From Postechiella marina (GTDB lineage Bacteria > Bacteroidota > Bacteroidia > Flavobacteriales > Flavobacteriaceae), in contig NZ_BAABCA010000005.1 of assembly GCF_039538365.1 (NCBI RefSeq), forward strand, positions 186,001 to 250,000: a stretch of DNA of 64,000 nucleotides, read 5' to 3'. The translations under genes were made by a program, and so were the position numbers. Below the pieces are notes generated by a model. That model saw nothing but the letters and a program-made list of their open reading frames with translations, made no database searches and was not told where the DNA came from. Within the stretch, counting starts at the first letter, position 1; the number at the start of each line of letters is the position of its first letter. This document shows, piece after piece, positions 45,484 to 55,411 of this stretch.

Positions 45484-47250
45484 TTATAGAGAAACTTGTA
45501 TTGATTTCTTATTACTTTTAAGCGCTTCGACATCGTAATAAAAAGTTGTTTTGTCTCCTTCTCCTATTTCAATAGTATAAACCCCGCCATGCATAACTTT
45601 TGGCTGATACTCTAAACCTTTTATTCTTAAAGAGGAAACTACTTCTTTAGTAAAGTTATTTCTAACCGTTACAACTTGATTTTGCTTTGAAATTTTAAAT
45701 GTAGGAAGCTCGAAACCATCCTTTATATTAAAATTATCGATTTGAGAAAACGTAATTGGCCAACCCTTATATGGCTTACTCCCTTTAGCAAACATATCTA
45801 CATTGCGCTCCCAACACTCGTATGTTACTTCTCTTTTAAACTTATTAAACCGGATAATACCATAACCTGCAGCTCGTCCTTTTAATAAATCTGTTTTAGG
45901 TTCGTTATCTGTATGTGTTGGATTTGCTACCACATGAACCGTTATTTTATTGTGAAATGCATCTTTATATTCGCCAGTATAATTAGGCATACCTTCAATA
46001 TGATTAGCCCCTTTACTATCCGGATTCCACCATCTTAACCAATAATTCGCAGCAGCAGGAACTGCAAAAGAATAGCCAGCGTTATTCCAATTTTCTACAC
46101 CATGTTGCACAACAGAGCCTAAATGTTGATCGCCAGCTATCATACAAGAAAAACTTTTACGTATAACACTTAACGCTTTATTTCTTCCTGCTTGAGGCCA
46201 ACCGTTAGAATCTACACTGTATTTCTGTTTTTTATCTATTGTTGGCGAATGTGTTGCTAGATTTGTAAAAATAGTTTGCGACAATACTGCTTTCATTTGT
46301 GCATTTTCCCAATCGGTTGTCCAATCTTCTAAAAAGCTCAATTGACGATTTCCTAAAAGTGTTGCTTCTTTAACATCCATATTTCGAGTATCTTGAAAAC
46401 GTTTTTTTTGCAAAACTCGCCTAGGTCCAGACTTAAACTTTCTATCTTCTAGAATGGCAAAGCTAATATCTCCCCATTTTAAATCTGTGTAATAAACACC
46501 TATACCTTGCTCTATTGGTGTTGGATCGTATGGATCTGGTAAATGACTTGTTTGTGCTCTTTCTACCTCTTTTATATAACTTACAGGCATGTAATAACCA
46601 CCTTTGTTACCATCTCTACTTTCTGTTTTTCTTCCGCCATCTCCCCAAATATTGCCTTGCCCCACATCATGATCGTCTGGTATTGTTATAGTTGGTGTAT
46701 TTCTTATTATTTCTCCAAAAGTCTCTCCAAATTTTAGCCAATTACCATAATGGTTACTATGGTCATAAACCTGGTCTCCTGCAAAAAACAACACATCTGG
46801 CTTTAATTGTTTTAAATTATTAATAATATCTAAAGCAGGGCCATTACCTCCATGTTTTTGATGGGTAGACCAACATGAAAATGCAGCCATAACTAGCTCT
46901 TGTTTATCCTTTGGATTCTTTTTAATAACACCATTATAAAAAAATGTGTTTTTATAAGCTACTCTATATTGTTTTTCTAAGGTATCATCCCAATTTTCTA
47001 TTCTAAAATGTGCTGTATATCCTGGGTAAATAATTTCAGACACCTGTACTGTTTCCCATGTATTACCGTTTTTAATTTGTAGTGATGCCCGAAACGGATC
47101 GTAATTTTTTATAGGATAAAATTGCGCTGTTAACTTTAATGTATTCTCGTGTACTGTATATAGTGCAAAACAAATTTGCTTATTTTTCTTTTTTTGAGCA
47201 GAAATGCTATTAACCATTAATACTATTAAAATTATAATATACTTTTTCAT
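45484..47250 (-). CDS. PhoD-like phosphatase/phosphodiesterase
   Basis: A 588-residue exported protein of the PhoD-like alkaline phosphatase D family. Metal motifs are present: AAFSCW, LFFAGDQVYDH, IPDDHDVGQGNIWG and AGDQHLGSVVQHG, plus a later HVVANPTH. An N-terminal signal peptide and an immunoglobulin-like domain (about 25-125) precede the catalytic part. Classic PhoD enzymes split phosphate esters; in this cluster the true substrate could be a glycan phosphate or even a different ester. It lies 26 bp before the GH16 gene and heads this operon, as 153 gene-free bp separate it from the next gene upstream. Confidence 0.88.
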   Translation of the reverse strand: MKKYIIILIVLMVNSISAQKKKNKQICFALYTVHENTLKLTAQFYPIKNYDPFRASLQIKNGNTWETVQVSEIIYPGYTAHFRIENWDDTLEKQYRVAYKNTFFYNGVIKKNPKDKQELVMAAFSCWSTHQKHGGNGPALDIINNLKQLKPDVLFFAGDQVYDHSNHYGNWLKFGETFGEIIRNTPTITIPDDHDVGQGNIWGDGGRKTESRDGNKGGYYMPVSYIKEVERAQTSHLPDPYDPTPIEQGIGVYYTDLKWGDISFAILEDRKFKSGPRRVLQKKRFQDTRNMDVKEATLLGNRQLSFLEDWTTDWENAQMKAVLSQTIFTNLATHSPTIDKKQKYSVDSNGWPQAGRNKALSVIRKSFSCMIAGDQHLGSVVQHGVENWNNAGYSFAVPAAANYWLRWWNPDSKGANHIEGMPNYTGEYKDAFHNKITVHVVANPTHTDNEPKTDLLKGRAAGYGIIRFNKFKREVTYECWERNVDMFAKGSKPYKGWPITFSQIDNFNIKDGFELPTFKISKQNQVVTVRNNFTKEVVSSLRIKGLEYQPKVMHGGVYTIEIGEGDKTTFYYDVEALKSNKKSIQVSL

Positions 47251-47403
47251 ATTTTTTTATTTAATGTCCTAAAAACATGCTACAACCAGAATACTTTCAA
47301 AGTTTTATAATGTTTTTTTTATTATTGCCCTTTATTATTTAGTGTTAGTTAATTTTGTTTTTACTATTACTATATTGAAGTTTTATATTATATAATGAAT
47401 AAT

Positions 47404-49857
47404 TTATTTTCTCAAAAGTATTTTTCTGCTATGCGAAACACCTTCACTCTTTATAGTTAGAACATAGATACCATTAGCTAATCCTTCGTTAACATTTAAT
47501 ATGAATTCTCTTTTATTTGGAATGACTTTTAGACTTTCTTCTTGAACCATTTGACCTTTTAAATTAATTATTGAAACCTCTATATTACTAGTTAATACTC
47601 CTGAAACTTTACCAATATGTAGTTTTAAATTATCTGCGCTAGGATATACTAGCCAAGTATTTTTAGATACCAAATTAAACGTACTATTACTTAAAATATC
47701 TGCATTACTTTTTCCGTTATATGCACCGATATTAGGAGTACCAGATGATAAATCTATTGGATTTCCATAAAAATCTACATTAGGGTAAGCAGGCACATTT
47801 TCGAAAACACCTGTTCCTGCTCCTGGTAAAACGGGCCCCTGAATAGGTGTACCGTTATTTAATGCCAGACTATTTTCGAATACTTGATAAGCCTTTTTAT
47901 TGTCTCCTATACCTGTAAAACGACTTGCTCCTATTTGTGAGTTCTTATCCATATTTACCCAACTAGTATTTACAGTACCTTCAAAAAGGTTATTGGTTAC
48001 CGTAAACGGTGTATTATTATCTCGTATGGCAAAATTTCTTTCGCCCATACCCGCTCCATTGGTAGATGAAAAAATATTATTATAAACAAACGTATTTTTA
48101 GAATCAAAAGTAATAGCAGTTGTATAAGGATCTCCATTAGTTTTTATGCCTTGGTCTATTACAATAGTATTATTATTTATATAGACCCCATCGCATAAAT
48201 TTAACGCTGCTTGGTTTGGCTCTTTCCAACGATCTGAATATACATAAATAGTACTACTTGCGTTATTCCAATCGTGCACCCTAAAACCACTATTTACATC
48301 CACGTTAAATCTATATACAGCATTTTTATTTCCAGCCAAAATTTCTACAAAACCACCTTCGCAGTCTTCCATGTAATTATATTGCACAAACGTATTTTCG
48401 TTCTCAATATCTATATGTATACCATAAGAATCTAAATATCCTCTAGTACTTAAACACATGTTATATTGTACTACGGTGTTTACAGACCAAATATTCCAAA
48501 CCGAACTCCCTCTCCCTGGCATTCTAGCATCTGTTGTAGCTCCTGGATGATCAAAAATATTGTTCTCTATTAAACAGTTATAAGTACGGTTTGGGAGCAC
48601 TGCTGTACCTCCATTATAGTAAAACTCATTATTTCTTACTATAATATCCTTAATTTTATTAATGGCATCGTTACCTACACCATTATTACCTCCGCTATGT
48701 TTAAATTGAATACCAAACCTTTGCAAATTTGTAAAGTAACTATCTTCTATAAGTATATTTTGAATGTTTTTTTCTTTACCAACTTCTGTATTTTTACTAC
48801 ATGTAAAACGTATACCAGAAACTTGAATAGCATCAAAATCTTCTGGCTCTAGCATAGGCTGTACAGCGAAAACATCTTTTAAAGTTAAATTTCTAAAAAC
48901 AAAATTTTCCATAACAGCATCACTACTGTTGTGTATAGCTATACCAAAGGCATCTGTATCAGATACACCAGAACGTGTTACTAAGCGCTCATTTTGAATT
49001 TCTAAATCTTCTAAAATAAGATTATCACAATTTTCTATTAAAATGGCTTCGGCATAATCTCCTCCACCAGCAGAACCAACTTCGCCAGTAATAATAGGTT
49101 TTTCTCCTGTACCATATGCAGAAATTAAAATAGGATTACCAATTTCTCCAGAACCATTAACAACATAATGTCCATCAAAACGATCGCCACGATTAAAATA
49201 CACCGCATCACCTGGGAACAAAGAATTAGCACTTATTCTTGACAAAGTTTTCCATGGTGCATCAATAGTACCCTTGTTACTGTCGTCTCCTGCGTTACTT
49301 AAATAAAACGCTGTTTGCCTTATGGTTTCTTCTACTTTAATATTATCGATATCAATGGTTCCAGACCAATTATGGTAAAGCCCTATTTTTACTTGGGTAA
49401 CACCCGCGCCAGCAACAAAAGTAGTTTCTAATTTTTTCCATTGTGCTTCTTCTGCAGTTGTAGTAGGCTTATAATCTGGAGAAGCACTTATCAGTTCATC
49501 GTTTAAAGTATATATTCTTATATGTCTTTTAAATGGGCCTTTAGTATCAAGTTCGTAAACATAATTTTTTCCAGCTTCAACAGTTATTGTTTTAACAATT
49601 TGCATTTTTGCCCCTCCATTAGGAGACGCTACCATTCTTGCATACTTATTACCGTTATTTTCTCTAACTACTGCGGTTACAGTACCTGTATAATTATCTG
49701 CCTTAGAAAGTACATAACCGTCAGTTTCTAAATTAAATGCATTGTTTTTACTTTCAAAATTTTCTTCGAAAACAGTTTGACTATTTGAATACATACTAAA
49801 TAGTAGTATAACAAAAAACAACACCTTCATCTTAAAGTTTGTTCTATATAATTTCAT
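47404..49857 (-). CDS. CBM-like plus parallel beta-helix protein, T9SS
   Basis: An 817-residue secreted protein. The signal peptide ends near SNSQ; with ATG at 49857 the leader is long, and ATG at 49830 is also possible. Residues about 30-175 resemble a carbohydrate-binding domain (GTIDIDNIKVEE at its end). Residues about 180-690 form a right-handed beta-helix opened by FYLSNAGDDSNKGTIDAPWK, with repeats like NCLIENNIFDHPG. Residues about 735-817 form a type IX sorting domain (ANGIYVLTIKSEG, then the RKILLRK tail). It is probably a surface or secreted polysaccharide lyase or hydrolase; the catalytic residues are not assigned. Gaps of 153 bp after and 135 bp before it suggest its own promoter. 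Confidence 0.8.
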   Translation of the reverse strand: MKLYRTNFKMKVLFFVILLFSMYSNSQTVFEENFESKNNAFNLETDGYVLSKADNYTGTVTAVVRENNGNKYARMVASPNGGAKMQIVKTITVEAGKNYVYELDTKGPFKRHIRIYTLNDELISASPDYKPTTTAEEAQWKKLETTFVAGAGVTQVKIGLYHNWSGTIDIDNIKVEETIRQTAFYLSNAGDDSNKGTIDAPWKTLSRISANSLFPGDAVYFNRGDRFDGHYVVNGSGEIGNPILISAYGTGEKPIITGEVGSAGGGDYAEAILIENCDNLILEDLEIQNERLVTRSGVSDTDAFGIAIHNSSDAVMENFVFRNLTLKDVFAVQPMLEPEDFDAIQVSGIRFTCSKNTEVGKEKNIQNILIEDSYFTNLQRFGIQFKHSGGNNGVGNDAINKIKDIIVRNNEFYYNGGTAVLPNRTYNCLIENNIFDHPGATTDARMPGRGSSVWNIWSVNTVVQYNMCLSTRGYLDSYGIHIDIENENTFVQYNYMEDCEGGFVEILAGNKNAVYRFNVDVNSGFRVHDWNNASSTIYVYSDRWKEPNQAALNLCDGVYINNNTIVIDQGIKTNGDPYTTAITFDSKNTFVYNNIFSSTNGAGMGERNFAIRDNNTPFTVTNNLFEGTVNTSWVNMDKNSQIGASRFTGIGDNKKAYQVFENSLALNNGTPIQGPVLPGAGTGVFENVPAYPNVDFYGNPIDLSSGTPNIGAYNGKSNADILSNSTFNLVSKNTWLVYPSADNLKLHIGKVSGVLTSNIEVSIINLKGQMVQEESLKVIPNKREFILNVNEGLANGIYVLTIKSEGVSHSRKILLRK

Positions 49858-49959
49858 AATTTACACTTTATTAAAGAACCGCATGGCAAAAAATACTCAT
49901 TTAGCGAACTAATAAAGGCAACAGAAATACTAAAAAACAACAATTTTGTATTGTCAAGA

Positions 49960-49990
49960 TAAAATACAGTGTCTACAACCCCGTATTTTA
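49960..49990. terminator. Weak hairpin between operons
   Basis: TAAAATAC (49960-49967) and GTATTTTA (49983-49990) form a perfect 8-bp stem, with a 15-nt loop, 3 bp after the sulfatase stop at 49993. It is AT-rich, so a weak terminator at best. A second A/T-rich tract follows on the minus strand. Confidence 0.35.
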
Positions 49991-49992
49991 GA

Positions 49993-51474
49993 CTAATACT
50001 CCAGCGATTTTTTTAATTTCTGCTTGAATATTTTATTATCTTTAAAAGAATCGTTTTGCTCTATAGTGTAGTCTTTTAACTTACTAGCTAAGTTCTTGGT
50101 TATGTCTTTATAAGCTGGTTCTCCAAAGTGATTTATAAGCTCGTCTGGGTCTTTTTTTGTATCTATTAGCCAAGGTTGCGACTTAACAGAAACATCTATT
50201 ATTAACTTATATCTATTGGTAATAGCTGCTACCCAACTTTTGTGAATTCTACTAAATGTAACATTATTCTCTGTTTTTAAATTTGGGTTTTCTATAAGTT
50301 GACTTAAATCTTTTCCTGCTGTTTTAGGCAGATTTTTAACACCTGCCATACTTAAAAATGTTGGCATCCAATCTGTATTATTTACCGCTTGTTTAACAAT
50401 GGTTTTAGGCTTTATAGATTTACCATGATAAATAATAAAAGGTATTAAAGCAGAACCTTCAAAAGGAGCTCCTTTATTAATTTGATTATGCTCGCCTAAC
50501 AAATCGCCATGATCTGAAGAAAACATAATAATTGTATTTTCTAAAATACCACGTTCTTTAAGAGAGTTAATTAGTTTTCCTATATTATCATCAATACATT
50601 TTACCGATCCAAAATATGTAGAAATCATATTTTGCATTTTAGTTTCGTTATAATTTTTACCTAAAGGTTTTCTCCATTTTGGAGAATGCTCTGTTCTACC
50701 TTCTGTAAAGGTTCTAGGCATATCGAATTTTACACCTTTATACATTGTATTGTAAGGGGCTCTTACAGCATCTGGTCCGTGCGGTTCTGGCAAACTCACC
50801 ACACAAAAAAATGATTGTTTTTTATTTTTATCAATAAAATCTACTGCTCTATCCATTAACCAATCTGTAGAATAAGAATCTTTATTTGCGCCTTGCATGC
50901 CATAACTGGGGTTTCCTTTTTTATCTTTGGCAGCTATAAAAGGTGTACCATCTTCCTCTGTTCCAAACACTTTCCAGTGCCCTCTATTAAACATATAACG
51001 ATTATCTTTAAAACCATGACTTACCTCTGGCGCCCAACCTGGTTTAGCGTCTCCACTAAGATGCCATTTACCAATATATCCTGTATTATAGCCTTCTTTA
51101 TTTAAAACATTTGCTATTGTTGGGTAACTTTTATTTAGGACATTATTATTTACTGGCATATTTACCGTTTGCGGATATTGCCCAGTAAACATACTTGCTC
51201 TAGATGGAGAACAAACTGGAGAAGCAGCATACATACTAGTAAACAATGCTCCATTATTTGCCAACCAATCTAAGTTTGGTGTTTCTACAACTTTGTCTCC
51301 CCACTGCTTAGCCTGTTCAGGTTCCATTAAATCTCTATAGCATCCTAGGGTTCTAAAATTATGTTCGTCTGTAATAACCCAAATAATATTTGGCTTTTCA
51401 CTTTTTTGAGCAAAAGAGCATATTGTTATAAACAACAATAATAAACATGTTTTTAAGTGCGAAGTAATAATCAT
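49993..51474 (-). CDS. Sulfatase (S1, formylglycine), exported
   Basis: A 493-residue type I sulfatase with a signal peptide ending near FAQ. The active-site motif is CSPSRASMFTGQYPQ, with Cys88 as the formylglycine precursor; the first metal segment is VITDEHNFRTLGCY, with Glu where most members have a second Asp. The central GKWHLSGD and later FSSDHGDLLGEHN match the family. The DEHNFRTLGC pattern is like the sulfatase subgroup active on complex glycans in Bacteroidota. It is the last gene of a long leftward operon that comes from beyond the right edge, 12 bp after the esterase gene. Confidence 0.92.
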   Translation of the reverse strand: MIITSHLKTCLLLLFITICSFAQKSEKPNIIWVITDEHNFRTLGCYRDLMEPEQAKQWGDKVVETPNLDWLANNGALFTSMYAASPVCSPSRASMFTGQYPQTVNMPVNNNVLNKSYPTIANVLNKEGYNTGYIGKWHLSGDAKPGWAPEVSHGFKDNRYMFNRGHWKVFGTEEDGTPFIAAKDKKGNPSYGMQGANKDSYSTDWLMDRAVDFIDKNKKQSFFCVVSLPEPHGPDAVRAPYNTMYKGVKFDMPRTFTEGRTEHSPKWRKPLGKNYNETKMQNMISTYFGSVKCIDDNIGKLINSLKERGILENTIIMFSSDHGDLLGEHNQINKGAPFEGSALIPFIIYHGKSIKPKTIVKQAVNNTDWMPTFLSMAGVKNLPKTAGKDLSQLIENPNLKTENNVTFSRIHKSWVAAITNRYKLIIDVSVKSQPWLIDTKKDPDELINHFGEPAYKDITKNLASKLKDYTIEQNDSFKDNKIFKQKLKKSLEY

Positions 51475-51486
51475 ATGTATTTTGAT

Positions 51487-52902
51487 TTATTGTTTTAAAA
51501 TAACATCCCAATTTTCTGTACAAAAACTAGAAGCGGGCAAACCAGCTGTATTAAACAAACTGCCTTCTACATAGCTTTTCCATGCATAACGAACATGTTT
51601 GGGGTGCAACACATTATCACTCCATACTTGTAATGCCATGCCTTTTTCTATTATTTTAGCTTTTGCAGGATGGTATTTACCGTTTTCATCAGAAATTTCA
51701 AAATTGGTTAATTCTTTTTCTAAACTTGTTATACCTAATGGTGCTTCTTCAAAACGAATAAATGCTTTATTTTTTTCAATTTTAATCGACTTAAAAGTAG
51801 GTCCTGAATATGCAATACCTTCAACCTCATAATCTTTTGCCAAAGCCCATAATGCTAATCGTTCTCCAACTTCTTTCTTTTTTGGTGGATGAATTCTAGT
51901 TTTAGCACCTATATCATTAATAACTACCATGCCAGAATTTTTAACTGTTAACATTGTTTTTAACTGCGCTTGTTGAAGTTTTACCCAACCTTCTTTACCA
52001 TGTATATAAGGTGCTAATTGCACAAAATAGAATGGAAAATCACCTTGATTCCATTGAGTTCTCCAATTTTTTATCATGGCGGGAAACAATCTCGAATATT
52101 GCTCTGCATTCCACCTATTAGCTTCTCCTTGGTACCAAATAGCTCCTTTTAAGGTAAAAGGAATTAATGGTTTTATCATCCCATTGTATAATACTGTTGC
52201 AGATTTTGTATTTATTTCCTTAGAAAAATCTTTTTTAAACTCTGGAAATTCTGAAACGATTACCTCCTTAGATGTCCATGCTTGAGCAGGTGTACCGCCA
52301 ACATTACTTGAAATTAAACCTACGGGAACACCTAAATATTTTTGAAGTCTTAACCCAAAAGCATAACCTACAGCACTAAATTCGGCAGCTGTTTTAGGTC
52401 GAGATACTTGCCACTCGCCAACACAACTATTTAATGGTGTTTCGCTTACCGCCTTATTAACAGTGAAAAATCTTAAATTAGAATTCGTGCTATTTAAAAT
52501 GATATCATTACTACCTTCTATGTGCTGCCCCGGACCTCCTTTTAGTTTCATTGCCATATTAGATTGTCCGCCACATAACCAAACCTCTCCTAAAAGAATA
52601 TCGTTTAGCTCTGCATTTCCAGACCCTTTTGCCTCTAAAACATAAGGTCCACCAGCTTTGGTTGTTTTTAGTGTACCATACCATTTTCCTTTAGCGTCGG
52701 TTATTACACTCTTACTAACACCCCAACTGGCAGTAATTTTAACCGTTGTATTTGGTGCATCTGTACCCCAAACTTTAATGTTAGTGTTTCGTTGTAAAAC
52801 CATGTGATCTCCAAAAACAGAAGCAAATTTTGTTTGAGCTTCTAGTCCTAAAGTTATAGGAAGACAGATAAATAATAAGTACTTTAGCATTGTATTTTTC
52901 AT
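51487..52902 (-). CDS. Sialate O-acetylesterase-like (SASA) esterase
   Basis: A 471-residue exported esterase of the SASA/GDSL type, which removes acetyl or other acyl groups from sugars. The signal peptide ends near LEAQ. The nucleophile is Ser114 in LCGGQSNMAM; the second block is SNVGGTPAQAW, the third is WYQGEANRWNAEQYSRL, and a catalytic His is likely in TRIHPPKKKEVGERLALWAL. Domain order is beta-sandwich, then split catalytic domain. In polysaccharide loci such enzymes clear acetyl groups before backbone cleavage. The gene follows the DUF5060/DUF4038 gene by 10 bp. Confidence 0.9.
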   Translation of the reverse strand: MKNTMLKYLLFICLPITLGLEAQTKFASVFGDHMVLQRNTNIKVWGTDAPNTTVKITASWGVSKSVITDAKGKWYGTLKTTKAGGPYVLEAKGSGNAELNDILLGEVWLCGGQSNMAMKLKGGPGQHIEGSNDIILNSTNSNLRFFTVNKAVSETPLNSCVGEWQVSRPKTAAEFSAVGYAFGLRLQKYLGVPVGLISSNVGGTPAQAWTSKEVIVSEFPEFKKDFSKEINTKSATVLYNGMIKPLIPFTLKGAIWYQGEANRWNAEQYSRLFPAMIKNWRTQWNQGDFPFYFVQLAPYIHGKEGWVKLQQAQLKTMLTVKNSGMVVINDIGAKTRIHPPKKKEVGERLALWALAKDYEVEGIAYSGPTFKSIKIEKNKAFIRFEEAPLGITSLEKELTNFEISDENGKYHPAKAKIIEKGMALQVWSDNVLHPKHVRYAWKSYVEGSLFNTAGLPASSFCTENWDVILKQ

Positions 52903-52912
52903 AGCAATAATT

Positions 52913-54583
52913 CTACTTTTGTTTTAAATTTCTAATAATTAGAATAGCATCGGCTTCGTTTCTAAACGGTCTATAATCCCAAAAACCATATTTGTGCTCG
53001 AACACCAATTTTTCTTCTTTTGTAAACTCACCGGTTATTGTATTAAACCATTGTGATGTTGCATTTTGGTAATCGAAATCTGTATCTAAATGCCTTTTAA
53101 TATCATCGCTATGTACTTCTTTAGGCATATATTGCATTATAACGCCTTCTTCATTATTTACTAAAGTATAAGATCTTGGATTGTATTTTGTACTTGGTTT
53201 AAACTTTTCGAAATTCACTGTATTAAATAACTTTCGCATGTATTTAAAATAATCGAAATGTGGTTTTTTAAAACCTTCTGGCTGCTCGAATGGATTATGA
53301 ATAATAGCATTCCAAGAAGTTGCTTGCCAATAATACGTAGTATAAACACCTGCAAAAAGACATAAATAATTCCTTTTTAAACATGCTTCTGCGTTTGAAT
53401 AACCTCCTGGAAAAACGTTATAAGGAGACTCCTCGTAACCGCCATGTTCTATATTAAATACGGGCTTATCTGGAAAAAGATTATATACCTTTAACATGCT
53501 TTCGTATAAAGATAATTTCCAATCTTGTGTAGAAATAAAATCGACATCATCCTTATGTTTTCTACAAAACCCATAATCGTGTACCGATAACAAACGATTA
53601 AATGCATCTAATTTTCTTGCACGCACTATTCGCTCTTCAAGGTGTTCTACAATATTTTTGTTTTGACCAACTGCTATTTTTGATGCAGCTTCTTTTGATA
53701 CATCCCAAATAATATTTGGAAAAGCCTGATAACGTTTAATAACATGATCGTAATACATATTATCTGCCTCTGATCCTGCATCTGGCCATGCAACTCTTTT
53801 GTTCCAAACATAAATCATTAAATGGCTTACAATTTCGTTATCGTGCATTTTAGCTATAACTTTATCAAAATGCTTAAAAAAATCGACATTTAATGCGCTA
53901 TAATTGGGGTTAGAATTAGAGCCTAAAAAAGGAAATATATCTTCTCTTTGTCCATAATCGTGTTGCGGATTAGCTTTTAATTTCTCGTCTTTAACCCAGT
54001 CTAGATCGGGATCGTAGGCATAAACATTCATTACCACTTGATTAAATCCGTTTTCGTTAATCAAACCAAGCAAATGTTCTGTTTTAGGTATTTCTTTTTT
54101 GCCATAATCTAGAGCAAACAACCAATCACACTCGAAAGCAAGGTTAAAGTAATGCGAACCATCTTCGTAATAAAAATGCCTTTTATCTTTTTCGCTTTTA
54201 ACAATACCGCCATGACGTTCTTTTTTCTTATTTTCTGTAAAAAGAAATCGTCCTTTAATACCGTTTAAATCTTTTATTTCGGACTCTATAACAAAAGACT
54301 TTTTCCCTATTGTAGAACTCGAATACCTAAACACCCATTCGTTATTTCCATTATAAAATAAAGGAACACGTTGTTCGTTATTTTCACCAATAACCACTGC
54401 AAAAACTTTTTTTGCAAAAGGATTAGTAACCGTTTTTTTTGTTTTGTAAACCACATCGTTTACCTCCCACTGGTTAGATTTTATAGTTTCACTAGCCTTT
54501 GGCATATTCCATACAGTAATTTGTCCTATGCTACTTTGAACAAAAAAAACAGTTATAAGAAAAGCACTTAGTAACTTAGTCAT
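52913..54583 (-). CDS. DUF5060/DUF4038 glycosidase-like protein
   Basis: A 556-residue secreted protein with a signal peptide (ends near SIGQ), a beta-sandwich domain DUF5060 (about 20-125) and a TIM-barrel domain of the DUF4038/GH140-like type (about 130-470). Visible marks are DGSHYFNLAFECDWLF, the barrel strand FNQVVMNVYAYDPDLDWV, VSHLMIYVWNKRV, IIWDVSKEA and VFNIEHGGYE. A C-terminal beta-domain (TFD-type) ends it. Relatives include apiosidases and other exo-glycosidases; the sugar is not known. It lies 29 bp after the CE4-type gene and 10 bp before the esterase gene. Confidence 0.82.
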   Translation of the reverse strand: MTKLLSAFLITVFFVQSSIGQITVWNMPKASETIKSNQWEVNDVVYKTKKTVTNPFAKKVFAVVIGENNEQRVPLFYNGNNEWVFRYSSSTIGKKSFVIESEIKDLNGIKGRFLFTENKKKERHGGIVKSEKDKRHFYYEDGSHYFNLAFECDWLFALDYGKKEIPKTEHLLGLINENGFNQVVMNVYAYDPDLDWVKDEKLKANPQHDYGQREDIFPFLGSNSNPNYSALNVDFFKHFDKVIAKMHDNEIVSHLMIYVWNKRVAWPDAGSEADNMYYDHVIKRYQAFPNIIWDVSKEAASKIAVGQNKNIVEHLEERIVRARKLDAFNRLLSVHDYGFCRKHKDDVDFISTQDWKLSLYESMLKVYNLFPDKPVFNIEHGGYEESPYNVFPGGYSNAEACLKRNYLCLFAGVYTTYYWQATSWNAIIHNPFEQPEGFKKPHFDYFKYMRKLFNTVNFEKFKPSTKYNPRSYTLVNNEEGVIMQYMPKEVHSDDIKRHLDTDFDYQNATSQWFNTITGEFTKEEKLVFEHKYGFWDYRPFRNEADAILIIRNLKQK

Positions 54584-54612
54584 TTGTATTTTATTTGTTA
54601 TTAGTTTTAAAA

Positions 54613-55407
54613 TTAATCTTTTATTATTTTAGATTGTAATTTTACGTATTTAGCAATTTCTACCATTGGTGCTACCCAAACATCATGTTGTTTAAAATCT
54701 AAATATTTTAGTAATTTTTGATGGTCTACATTTTCAACATTTAAAGGGCTTCCGCCTCCAACACCATGAAATAAAAAAACTAAAAGCTTATTGTTTTTTA
54801 TAGCTTCATCTACCAACCCAATCATTTCGGTTGCCGTATGCCCTTTCATCCCATAGGCATTTACGTTATCTAAATCAATTTCATTTATAGATTTTAAATC
54901 GCGCTTAACACCGCGAGCTGCAACAAAATCATTTTTAACATAATTATAAAACAAGGTATCATGCACTTTCTTTTGTCCGCAAGGAAAAGCAAAAGAACGT
55001 TCTGTTTTTCCATCAGTTTCTTTTAAAAGCCTATTGGTTTCTTTTATTTCTGAAACCACCTTTTTTAAAGTATAATTATTTAAATCTTTTTCTGGAGAAA
55101 TGGGTGTCTTACTGTGTGGTCTTGCGCAAGGATGCATTAAAGTATGGTTACCCAATTCGTGACCATTTTTCGATGCTAATTTCCACTCTTTGTTCCGTTT
55201 ATTAAAACAATCTGAACTACCAATAATATAAAATGTTCCTTTTAAGTTGTAAGCATCTAAACTTGGAATAACATAATCTAAATGTTGGTTTAGGGCATCA
55301 TCATAAGTTAAAACTACAGCACAAGATTTACCATTCCAGCTTGTACTATTTTGAGCTATACCCTTTTGGAAAAAGATACTTATTAAACATAATAAAGTTA
55401 CTCTCAA
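54613..55407 (-). CDS. CE4-type polysaccharide deacetylase
   Basis: A 264-residue exported NodB-homology deacetylase. The motifs are TYDDALNQH (Asp36-Asp37), the zinc pair His88 and His92 in GNHTLMHP, and a later FLFHGVGG. Such enzymes remove N- or O-acetyl groups, or in some cases act on sugar ends. The start is TTG at 55407, required to keep the signal peptide (ends near GIAQ); it is 4 bp after the stop of the beta-helix gene. The protein is short, close to the minimal catalytic domain. With the SASA-type esterase it implies an acylated glycan. Confidence 0.88.
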   Translation of the reverse strand: MRVTLLCLISIFFQKGIAQNSTSWNGKSCAVVLTYDDALNQHLDYVIPSLDAYNLKGTFYIIGSSDCFNKRNKEWKLASKNGHELGNHTLMHPCARPHSKTPISPEKDLNNYTLKKVVSEIKETNRLLKETDGKTERSFAFPCGQKKVHDTLFYNYVKNDFVAARGVKRDLKSINEIDLDNVNAYGMKGHTATEMIGLVDEAIKNNKLLVFLFHGVGGGSPLNVENVDHQKLLKYLDFKQHDVWVAPMVEIAKYVKLQSKIIKD

Positions 55408-55411
55408 GTTA

